64,000 bases of DNA from Brevipalpus yothersi (lineage: Eukaryota > Arthropoda > Arachnida > Trombidiformes > Tenuipalpidae), in the NCBI GenBank assembly GCA_003956705.1, contig QZCP01000001.1, forward strand, positions 381,528 to 445,527, written 5' to 3'. Under the pieces are notes generated by a model. It worked only from the letters and a program-made list of their open reading frames with translations, did not search any database and was not told where the DNA came from. Each line of letters opens with the position of its first letter. Positions within the stretch are counted from its first letter, which is position 1. Below, piece by piece: positions 50,232 to 61,350 of the stretch. The translations under genes and the position numbers were made by a program.

Positions 50232-51079
50232 TTATTTCAGATGAATACGAGCTGAAGCACATCCGATGACCTTCTTTCTGTTGGCATTTTCGTAGAATTT
50301 GACTCGCACACTGGAATCCACCTGAAAATATAGAACAATTAATGAATTTTCAGTACGCCATTTTGTATTTTTATAACTTGAATGTAGCAAGTTCCTAAGA
50401 TGGCTCCATGATATGCCTTTCTGGCTGGACCAATCATCAACTCTTAACTTCTGATTGGAAATTTACAACCAAAGAAATGAGAGTTTGAGTGAAGTAATCA
50501 CGGTTGATCATCAGATCCCAGTCAGTCTCAGCAACTCAAGTATATTATTAACACTTACATTATGGACAGCATCACCAGCAACCACAGTCATTTCGAATGG
50601 AGTTTTTTCGCCAGCTTTCACAGGACACTTCAAGGTTTTCGAACATGGATCAGTGTCTACACCATGGAAATTGTACCATTTACCCTCAGATTGTTCTTGT
50701 AGTCGCATGAATGGCTTATCGGTGTCAACGTCTACATCAATGAATAGGAAAATCTTTCGACTGTTATTTCTGATTACAATTTGTAATCAATTTGTAATTT
50801 ACAAATTGAAATTCAAAAATTACCTGAAACTAGAAATCCTTTGATGGTGTATGGTTTTCCGCCTTCGATCAAACATGGCTCCTGGTCGCAAGGACTGACA
50901 TCGATATCTTTCATTTGGCCATTTCCTGTGATTGAAAATTTCGCCATTGATTGTAAAAATTCGTTCATCGAATTTGGATCATCAATTCTAAAAATTAACT
51001 TACCACAGTCTTCAAACTCAATCAGTCTACTCTCAGAGCAGACAAAGAAGCAGAACACGACTAGAACAAGTTTATTCAT
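50232..51079 (-). CDS. Secreted ML-domain protein, NPC2-like (group 2 mite allergen type)
   Basis: Four exons (51004-51079, 50824-50925, 50559-50731, 50232-50321) join to 146 residues, exactly the precursor size typical of NPC2-like group 2 mite allergens. Residues 1-17 or so form a signal peptide (MNKLVLVVFCFFVCSES). The mature part has six cysteines in the ML pattern: FEDCG, SPCDQEPC, DPCSKTLKC and GC near the end. A KWYNFHGVDTD insertion-like segment lies before DPC. ML/NPC2 proteins are secreted or lysosomal immunoglobulin-like folds that carry sterols and other lipids; arthropod members expand in number and can be chemosensory or immune. Ligand unknown. The family assignment is firm; allergenicity is not implied. 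Confidence 0.93.
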
Positions 51080-52283
51080 TTCTTTACGAATTTTACTGGT
51101 CAAAATTAAATCAAACGATTGTAATCACTAACTATATACTTCTTTCTCGCAAATGAGTGGAACATCAAGCATTTGAAATCATTTGATCACACATGATCAT
51201 GCAGGTTTTTTTCCACGTCATGCCAACTATCCATGCAATCAAGAGCTGCTCTTCCATCATTAATAGCCTAGATTCCCACCCTGTCTAGTCTTTCCATGAT
51301 GCCAACTAACCCTCTTTCTCGAATCAATATCTCACCACAAAAATGATCATCGTATCTCATCAAGAGAAGAGACGAAATGAGATGTAAATATCAGTGAATA
51401 AAATGCAGTAGATTGGATTTCTTTTGATAGATGTTGACCATTGTCCGACTTGACCAATCACGAAAATGTGATCACATTTTCGAGCTGTAAATTGATGATC
51501 ATGATGATCATTGCTGCGTGCGTCGAGAATGTCCAGAGTCATCATTTGATCTATCCGTAGAAAATTTTCCCTGGAACTAAACTTTTCTTACATGTGAAAC
51601 GAGAATTTATTCTTAATTTATAAATTCACATTATATTTGACATGATCAGAAAAATGAGTGTTAATTCAATGCACCTAAAATCACTTTCATTTGGTTTTGG
51701 CTCAACCAATCATCAGGTTGATCAGTTCTGAAGGGTCACTAGACTCATTGGTCAGTTCGAGGTCTTACGATGACCTTTTTATCGAGTCTTTTCTAGGATA
51801 ATCACAAAAATTTCGATCAAAATGGTTGTAAATAATTCTTCAATCTCAAGCAAGAGTCAAAAAAAGGAATTTCTTCCTTCCATCATTTAATTCACAAAAT
51901 ACCTATGACAATTAGTTTAACCAGAGACTATCACGATAGATGTCCAATGATGGCTGAAAACATGATCGAAAATTTGGATCATGCCAAGCATATAAATTGC
52001 TTGTGTTTTGCTTTCACTGCTGCTTCACTTGGGCGTCTTTTGAGAGAGTGAAAAAATTCTTTCCTGCTGAATTTACATCGCAAACTCTCTCTCTTAATTT
52101 TGCTCTCGAATATTCCAAATGACCATCACCCTTTCGGATTACATTCTCCACCAGTGACCAAGTTCACCAGTCTTAACCAAGCGAATGCCAAGATCTTAAT
52201 TGTTAATATTGATATTAGCCTTCACTTCGAATGTATCCGCTAGATTTAACATGCCCTCAGGCGAGGGCAAACTTAACCGCGAG
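51080..52283. other. Intergenic region between ML and SCAI genes
   Basis: AT-rich; a TGATCATGATGATCA-like cluster lies near 51497-51512. No gene seen. Confidence 0.5.
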
Positions 52284-54770
52284 TCAATCGGCCTCATCCG
52301 ATTCCACAAACATGGACCTGATATCTAGGGTGATGGCCATTTCGAATATGGCATGCTTGAGAGCTGGATGATCAAAAATTTCACTCTCAGGTAGTGAGGG
52401 ATGACTTTTTGGAAAAAAATTTCGTCCTTGCTGTGGAGGCAAAATTTAAAAATAACGAATTAGATATATCGAAAGTGGAAGCAAATAATAAAGTGTGGTG
52501 GCCACTTACTCGGAATAATCGATGCATTCTCATCACAGAACAGCAAAAGATAAATCTTAACATCAATAGACGAATAAAGTCGTCGGTGTAAAATTGTAAA
52601 TATACTGGATCGATCAGTTGAGCATGAACCAAAAGTCGACCAGCTTCCTGATAGAAGCGATCAATATGATGTTGACCTTTCTGCCAAATATCGTAAGGAA
52701 TTTCAACTATATTCGATATGAAACATATCGCAGTGAGTGGACTATGCAGAAACAGAGTGAATAGTGAGCCTTTGTGATGCTGTTGATGGAAAGGCGGTGG
52801 AGCATCTTGTGGTGACATTAGGACCAGTAGAGGTTGACCAAAATAGCGAGGCAATCGGGAAAACGCAGCTGAATTATCACTATCCACAATCAACAGAAAA
52901 GGCTTTCGAAGGAATGGTATCAAGTCTCCAGGATACAGGCAGTGATGATTTTTATAATGATTATCATGCTCTGAAGAGTATTCTGGATCACGTTTACTAT
53001 TAGTTATTACTCCACCAGCTTCGTAACCAACTGAAAGAGAAAATTTAAGATGTTCATGTTAATTATGAAGATAAAAATTTTCATGATTCATAGTATCATG
53101 ATCTGAAAGGAAGTGAGACTTACCATCTTCAGGATGCTTAACTGTGGTGAAAAAACCATCAGCAGATAGATAGAGCAATAGTATGCCATTGGGTGGTAAT
53201 TCTTTGAATCCAGAAGCCAAAAATACACTTAATTGTCCAAAAGTTGGTCTATATAATAGATACTTGTGGAGATTCTCTCGTTTTATTGAACGATTCTCTC
53301 CATTTTCGGCGAATGAAGTCATTCGAACTGGAGCTGGTGATGTATCATATAGTTGATTTATATCTTCAGCTGGTTCTCGTTCTAGAACTTGTAAAATTCG
53401 ATACATATCTAGTGTGAGTTCACTGAACTTTATCTGCAAAATGAATGAATAGTTTGAGATGAAAAATCGATTCATACAGATTAGGATCATGAAGATGTGG
53501 TGTTTTTGAGTGGAAAATTTTTATTTACCTGGTCACAGACATTGCCAACGATTAAAATCTCTTGGAGAGAAAGATTACTTGGTCGCACTTTTTCCATGGG
53601 AGGAATTGTACGGGTGCTCAAACGTGCAGATAAAACCATAGGAATATTATCAACATCAAGGACATTCACTAAATTATCAGACTTGAAGAAGGGGGACAGA
53701 AAAAAGAGCAAAGTTAATGCTTCAATTGTTCTGCGATTATGAATATATTTTACCTCTATGAAAGATTTAATCTCATTCAATACTTGAGACCACTCTAATG
53801 GGTCATCAGGGTCATAAGTAAGTGTATAATCATCAATGTGTTTCGCTAGCTCCTGTTAAGAAGAGGAAGAATTAGATTTTGGACATTTTACAGCAAGCAA
53901 TCAGCATCCACTTACTCGGACTAAATCTCGGACAAGTTTCATTTTTTTGAGCAAGAGACAGACCACGATAAATCTTGCATAGTATCGTAGTTTTTTTACC
54001 ATCAAATCAGATCTTTCCTCTTTACTTGCTTTTGTGTAATAACCTCTAGATCTGATGGCCGCATAAAATGAGTATGCTTCATTCAAATAGTTGGTCTCAC
54101 TGGTCCGCAAACTGTGGATAAAAATTGGATCATGATTAGGATTTTGGTTATTCATTAACGAAAGATGAAAAATTGAGCAAGCTTCAACTCACTAGTAATG
54201 ATAATAAAGTTGTCCAATTTTCGATGCAACTTCACCAATCTGCCATCGTTTTAAGCCATACTTTGTATCCAAAATTTGTCTAATCATTATCAAAATGGAG
54301 AAAAATTCGAAGAAGTAAATAGTAAATAGTTTAGACATCAGAAGTAACTAAACAAAAGTTACGCTAAATTGACTGAAAACTAGAGTTTACCGATGTTGCT
54401 GTTGAAATTTCCATAATCGAGTGTAAACATCGAAAGTTCTACCAAAATATGGCTGCCATTGTCGGTGTCCAAATTGAGGAAGATCTCTGTTAAATTAAAT
54501 GAGAAGAATCAGATGAGAATCAAATGAGTAAGAGAATGCAATTTCTAATCGCAAACGGGAATCAACTCACCTTAAACCATTGAATAGCTGCTTAGATTTT
54601 TCTAGGAGATGACAAAATTCGGCAACAATTTTGCGTTCTTGTCCTTCGACCTCAGTGATGGCTACCATTCGGCGTTGATGGTGGGATTGTGATGCAACCT
54701 CGTCTAATGATCCTCGAGAATCATAACAATTTTCCAGCATATTCGTCGAAGCGAGGCTGCTTTTTTGCAT
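52284..54770 (-). CDS. SCAI: Protein SCAI (suppressor of cancer cell invasion homologue)
   Basis: Nine exons (54571-54770, 54391-54486, 54193-54279, 53916-54111, 53754-53852, 53529-53681, 53124-53433, 52510-53030, 52284-52430) join in frame to 602 residues, against 606 in human SCAI. Diagnostic strings are EFCHLLEKSKQLFNGLR, YFGRTFDVYTRLWKFQQQHR, YGLKRWQIGE, KLRYYARFIVVCLLL, KYLLYRPTFGQL, GSLFTLFLHSP and RFIFCCSVMRMHRLFR. SCAI is a nuclear cofactor that represses MRTF/SRF transcription and takes part in double-strand break repair through 53BP1. The ATG at 54770 gives a family-typical length, but the frame stays open upstream to an AG near 54833, so an extra 5' exon is possible. Introns are mostly below 100-160 bp. 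Confidence 0.94.
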
Positions 54771-56983
54771 TTGGATGGACTTTGGAAGAGTCCGACGGTG
54801 ATGATAGCTGCCTGGATGCTCAATTTTGACGGCTTTTTAGAGGTAGACTCACAGTAACAAGAAAGATGATTGTAATACTAATATTAATCAGATATGGAAT
54901 TGTGGATTGAGTTATTGATCATCAATATCAGTATTTTTCACTAATACTATCTTATCAGACTGAGTATGGTGAGAAAAATTGGAATTTTGTGTGGAGATGA
55001 GGAACTGACCAATTTTTTTCTAGCTATATTGGAATTTTGAAGATTTCTCATGAAAAAAATGTGTGACAAGATTTAACTAGATTAGAGCATCCTATCAGAG
55101 TATTCACTATTATGTCGATCTGGAAAAACGCATATTATGTCCGGTGATCACAATCGCTATGAATATCTATTATGATTAAGGTGTATTATTTTTCCAACCA
55201 AGCTTCTTTGGTGATGTTTTCTTTTAAAATGGTCCAAATGATTTTATACCATGTGATTAATTTTGAATCAAATCTTTGATTAAATTTTACTTTGATCCTG
55301 AGTTTTATGTTTCTACTTGAATGTGTTCGACTAACAAAATATTTATCCAATATTCCAGCAGTAATGGTCCCTATTTTTTGCTGATCCAAGTGGATATGTT
55401 GATCACAAAACTCATGTATTAATGTGCGTATTTTATGTGTAGAGTGTGTATTCAGAATTCAGCTAGAACTATACTACCAAATTGATGGATTCTTTATCTA
55501 GTTAGTCCTAATCGGTTAAATTTCTTTTATTCTGTCAAGAATCTTTATGAACACCACACAGGAGACACCATACATTCATGGAAGTCACATATTTCGATAC
55601 AATATCAGATGAATTGCGCATAGTTAAACACAATTCTTTTCAACACACTCACAAAGTGTCAAATTTTGTTCCTAGATTAGAATATGATAGAAGATGGATT
55701 GAATGATGATATTAAGAAAAATTGTTCAATGTTTTGAGTAAAAATTTAAGAACTTGTAACTTGCAGAACAATCATAAGAGTCACTAATATGAGAAGAGAG
55801 AATCAAACAAGATATTTCGAAGACTGAACCGGATCACAGGCAAATAAAGGAATAAATAGTACAATTGAGTCACACAAAATCAACTAATAAAGAGAGAATC
55901 TAGGGTTTAGGTGGTAGGAAATGAAGAATTTCAATTTAGCAATCAGATGAAAGAAGATGTAGATAATGGCTGATGATGGGTAGAAAACACACGAACCATA
56001 TCATACCTTGAGCATTGATATTATGGACATGAATCAATAACCGACTTCGATCGATACTCTCAAATTTAAGAACATGGCTAGCTGGAGCTGCTGAGCTGCC
56101 TATTCAATGCGTATGCATCGAATTTGTAATATATTCTCACTCGGACTCACTGGATGCTCAGTTCGAGACAGAAATACTTCCAATTCCTACCAAGAAATAA
56201 TTTTTGTGTATTCATACTAGAAATCAATACGATTCATCAGAATCGTTTCAATTCTGATGGATAGCTCTTTTAAAAATTTCAGATAAAATTGAATCTTTTC
56301 AATCTTGAAGCTCTGATTTCGAATGTGTTTATAATGAAGTCAATAGTTTGAAATCTGCTTTTCATTAAGATCAAGTCCTTCGCAAATTTTAACGGAATCG
56401 GAGCCTACTTAGCAAAAAGCTTCAAAAAAACAGAAATGGGCATTTTGATTCTCATAATTATCTTTTTTCCATTGCTGGAAAGACTTGAGGCGACTAAAAA
56501 ATAATTATTAGGCTATTACTTATTTTTTCACCAAACTATCAGATTTTATTTGGGTAATTGTTGGTCTATTACATATGATTGACTGGTATACTATTTGACA
56601 TCCCGTTTCTCAATAAGGTAACATCAATCTTCGATGATGCTTGTTTCTACACTTCGTTGAAAGTTAAAACTCAAATTCCGAACTTCCATTTGTGATGCAA
56701 TTTTTTTCGTAGACTAAGTGGATGCAAGTTATACACCTAACAAGCCAAGAGTGAATCTTGATGCTGCTTGTCCAAAAAATCACATGTAAAGCGGCTTCAG
56801 GAAAGTCAAATAATGCACAAAGAATTCCAATCCATTACGACGACAATAATGAAAGGATATCAGCAGATTGAAAGAATGTTTAGTTTATAGATGAGTATCC
56901 TTCCAGAAGTCTGTTGCGTAATTTTCACTGTTGAATTGAATTATAAAATCATGAAAGTTTAATTATCTGATAAGTCTAGTGAA
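54771..56983. other. Intergenic region upstream of SCAI
   Basis: May contain a SCAI leader exon; an ATG-CTC-AAG followed by a GT donor on the minus strand at about 56010-56018 does not fit the phase of the first certain exon. Otherwise nothing seen. Confidence 0.4.
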
Positions 56984-57609
56984 ATGGCTAATTTTCATAG
57001 GCTTTTGTTTCTAATTTTCATATTTTCGATCGTTCATTATTATTCTGCTAATCCTTCAAAACTTTCAACACTATTAGGACCACCCTACCAGTTGTCTTTT
57101 GCAGATTCTAATCCCAATTTGAACACAACTCCACTACGATTCGGTGATGGTCCGTTTATTGGTAAGAGTTCTGGTCTTCGAGACGCTAAAGTTGGTAAGA
57201 ATTCAACTGGAGACGAAGGTGAGGGAAAATTTCTGATAAACTGCTATCGCGATTGAATTTGAAGATGATAAGCTGATTGAAAACCCTGATCATATGTTTA
57301 TTTTTCCACTCTAATTTGTTTCTAGAAAGTACTGATTCGTCCACCAAAGAGGAGACTGGTAAAACGGAAAATGTACCTCCGTCAAGTACAGTGCTCTTCC
57401 GAGTAGACCGATTGTCAGCGCCAAGAATTTCCACCGTTAATCATAAAATTGATGATAATGGACCAGGAGAACTTTTAGGACGTGCTGACAATGGCTCGAC
57501 GACAGCAGCGACTACACCAAAGAGTGGAGCAGATTATGGACGGAATTCATTCCCTGTATTGATCATTGGTCTTCTTCTACCAATGATTGGATGGATTTTT
57601 GTGTATTAA
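56984..57609 (+). CDS. Small secreted protein with GPI-like C-terminal tail
   Basis: Exons 56984-57218 and 57326-57609 join in phase to 172 residues. A clear signal peptide (MANFHRLLFLIFIFSIVHYYSAN) is followed by a Ser/Thr/Gly/Asn-rich segment without cysteines or known domain. The C-terminus is a hydrophobic helix (FPVLIIGLLLPMIGWIFVY) with no residues after it, preceded by a small-residue stretch (GSTTAATTPKSGADYG), the layout of a GPI-anchor signal. I do not recognise the family. The splice join (GAAG|gtgagg, tttctag|AA) is good and the open frame with these two topogenic signals makes a real gene likely. Confidence 0.6.
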
Positions 57610-58819
57610 TAGCTCATGATATCTAAGAATTAAGAAGTAACAATTAACAATTAATCAATCATTTTTACAAAATTTTTTTTGATAAACCTAGAAGGAACTC
57701 ATTTACATGTCTTTATGTTGTATGTCTTTATGGATACTCTAAGAAAACTGATTTTTTCAGTATATTCTATTATAAATTGTACCTATCTCTTTACTCTTGC
57801 GGTTGAATGATGAGAATTTCTATTTTTAGAAGGATTGAGTCGGGCAGATGTTTTTGAGGCTTTTGGACTCACTGACACTCATCAACATCACTCATTGATC
57901 TAGTGGATCAGGGAACTTGTGGAATTTCTTTTGCTCAATCAATGAGCCGAGAACTTCCTTCAGAGGCATATATATGTAAGTTCAGAAAGAATATTCGTTA
58001 CTGTGAAAGTTCTACATTACTGAAATAGATAAAGGAACTAAGATGCTTTTAGAACTAGTGAAATGGTTTCTATCGAATTGTAATTGATCAATTCAAGATG
58101 GTTGAAGAAGAAGTCCCTTCCCATTTTGAACCCAACAAAAAGAAGACAGAAAAGATCCAACTCGTTCCATTTCTCAATCAGGACAAGATCTGACCTATCA
58201 GTATAATATCAGGAAAATTTGAATTCAAATAAATGACCGAGCACCGAAAATTCAATCCTTCATTCGGTTACTCACTAAGTTTACTATTCGTCCAGGAATT
58301 CCTAGATACAGTAAACGAGTACTTTAATTAGGTGGAATTAAAGAGATGAATGTTGCAGGTTTTCTTCATTCGTCGGGCTTTGCTTTAATTTGATCGTTAG
58401 AAATTATCCCAATTGAAGATTTGCCACAAAATGGGCTAAAGAGTGCATCAAGATTACATTTTTCAAGCAATAGGTGGAAATATTCATCCTCCAAAGATGA
58501 GTCTTTTCTGTTCCAATAACTTATTATAACACAATTTTCGAGAATCTTCAAGTAATTTCTGCGATTGAGATTGGTGCAGTTAAAAAGAGGGAGAAATTGG
58601 ATTCAAAGAAATTTCGATGTAATAACATCATAAAGGTGTAATGTAGGCAAGAGCCAAATATAATATAAATATAATTTTGATGACTAACAAAATTCTCGTT
58701 CATTTGACTAGTATCACAGACTTAAAATTTGAATTTAGGTTGATCGGCTTTTGATCAAGTCTTGAGTGGTGGGTTTGGAATCAATCTTCACCCTCACATC
58801 TCATGGAGCTCATACTAGG
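57610..58819. other. Intergenic region
   Basis: AT-rich flanks of two convergent genes. No gene seen. Confidence 0.5.
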
Positions 58820-61350
58820 TCAGCGACAAAGGCAATACTTTCGCAATACTTTATCCTCAATACATATAGACTGGTTACCATACCGGTTGAGGCGAGAAAT
58901 ATCTCCATTCACTGACCACTTTGAGCTGGTTTGATCCGTAGAACGAACTTGAGCCTGAAGCAATGCGTCGGATGGCTTCACAGAAAGCAGAATTTCCATG
59001 AGTTGAGATTGAGATTGATCTGATTGTGACTGCTCGATTATCTATGAACAGGGGAGAAAATTTATTAAGCTATTTCTTCATGATGGTTGAAAGTCCAAGT
59101 GCCTACCTCTGCGGCTTTTATCTTATCGAGAACCAATGTGTGGCATAATTGTGTTTTATTGGAGAGCATATCATTTAACTTTGAAACTATACCTTGAGCA
59201 GCCTCCAGAACTGATGAAGATTCAGTTGAGATTGAGGTGCGTTTTGCACAAAGGCAGAATGCTTCAGGAATCAAAGCATCTTCGCAACTTCTATCAGATG
59301 GGATTTCTTGCCTCCACACTGAGTAGGCAGATTTTTTCTCAGGAACTAGAATTTCAGTGTAGTTAGCTGTCGGAGAGAAATTTTTTAAAATTAGACATAA
59401 GAGAGAGAGGGAAATATTGTAAAATGAATGACCTACAGGTAGTTATGTCAAGAAGCATTTGTCTAATGTCCAACCATGTGGTCAATTTCTTTTGGTTCAA
59501 ATTTAAGTATTTCGAGAGGTGAGGATGAGTTGAGAGCAGCTGTTTTGGCAAATGAATTGAGAAGAACGGCATATGACTTTCGATTCTACCAATTGATGTG
59601 TGCCTATAAGATCCGAATCTATTACCATGATCACCCATGAAAATGAATACTGTATCCTCAAGAATCGAACGATAATCATGAATAAATTTTGCTATAGCTC
59701 TATCGATTCTTTGAGCTCCATTGAATTCTTCATGGGTGATATGGATGATAAAAGACCAGAGGAAGAATGGGAGGGAAGACTTCTTGGCTTTGTTTAGGAA
59801 TTGTTCAACTTGTTGCAACCATATATCGAACTTTGCTCTGTGATTATAGCAATCATTGAGAGTTTGATAGCCTTGCTCCTCCCGCATGAGAAGCCAAACT
59901 GGCCGAGGATACCAGTCTGTCGGTGGGCGAAGGAAGCCTTTCGCAAGGTAGTTGAAGAGTGCCAAATCGGGACGATCTTCCACATATCCCGTGGAATAAT
60001 TGAGTTTCTTAAAATCTTTCCAAATAAATGGCAGCTCATCATAAGGTCCATCTTCTGTATCTCCGAATGGCCATTTGGAATAATATGGCCTTGTACCTGA
60101 GAGGGAAGAGGAAAAGGATATCAATCAACTACCAACAATTCAAATTTTGAGAATCGAGTGGATACAGCCGGGAAAAGAGTTCAAAAAATCAATGAAGGAA
60201 GTTCTAGATCTCCTAATCAGCTCAAAACATCTTGCATGATTTCAAAATTGAATTCATGTTTTTGAACTTTTTTCTGCATCATTCAGAATGAATCTCTTAT
60301 TGGATCAAGTGTGAAATTATTTGAACAGGATTCACTATAGAATCAGTATCAAAGTTTATCTAACAATTGTAAGACAATTTGCTCAAGTTGAAGCACGATT
60401 GTTCTCCACGGAGTGGACTTTGCACTTGGAATATCTAGAGCTTACTTTTATACTGTTAAGCTTTGAACGATTGATTATATTGATTGGATCATATCTTGCG
60501 GAAGCAAGATAATCTAATCAGTTTGAGCATACAAAACTTGATTTGTTGTTACTCTTCAAAGATGTAACTCACCTACTAAGAGAGGAATCATGTTTGGAAA
60601 AGTATTATCAGCCATCTTGACTAGACCACGAAGGATGAAATTGTTGGAAAACTTGGATAATGCTTGTTCAGTTTGATGCATAAATCGTTTAAAATTCAAA
60701 TATGACAAAGATTCCACCGTAAAGATCACAACCGATGGGTTAGAAGATTGATTTTGAGCGCTCGATTCATGAGACGTATAATTTGGCTGCATTGGCACCT
60801 TGGTTGGCCAGAAGTGTATATTTTGATAAATATCTCGACCCTTGAAATCGCATCTCAACTTTATAAACTCTAGACCAAGTTTCTGCAAATTTATTGTATG
60901 TCCTACAACTTCATGTTCCTCTGAGAACTTGATGTGATCATCGCTTGATCCATCTCTTTCGAAAGATCGATAATAACATTTTATGTATTTATCGTAATCT
61001 GCTACTTTGAAAATTCGTACTATTGGGTCGTCATTATTCATAAAACTCAGAGAACGCTTTCCATCAATCCGATAAAGCCGAGAACGCAAGGATTTCTTTT
61101 TGATAGGACAAGAGACTTCTTTGCCCATACCAATGATGTGTGGCTTGATGATAGGATCCCGAGGGTTAATATTAAACGGAAGAGAGCATTTGATACTTGT
61201 GTCGTTATCAAACCATGCCTGCTGCATGGCGTATGGATCGTTTAGTTGAGTTCCATCCAGCGTTAAATTAACCCAGAGAAAAGACATCAAGCTCAAGCAG
61301 AATAACGGAATTAAGATACGCTTTCGTTTTAAAATATGTTGTAAAGTCAT
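58820..61350 (-). CDS. DUF229 family type II membrane protein, sulfatase-like fold
   Basis: Four exons (60573-61350, 59437-60096, 59107-59366, 58820-59041) join in frame to 639 residues. The N-terminus is basic (KRKR) followed by one membrane helix (about 12-27), a type II topology. The luminal DUF229 region has VVIFTVESLSYLNFKRFMHQT where family consensus has an Asp-Ser-x-Ser, and FIFMGDHGNRFGSYRHT..G.IESHMPFFSIHLP, the family's DHG metal-side motif. The C-terminus RYGNQSICIE...LRKYCLCR is also typical. DUF229 proteins are alkaline-phosphatase/sulfatase-fold proteins common in arthropods and nematodes, with no established reaction. An acceptor-like TTTTACAG ends directly before G-ATG at 61350, so a noncoding first exon is likely. 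Confidence 0.88.
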
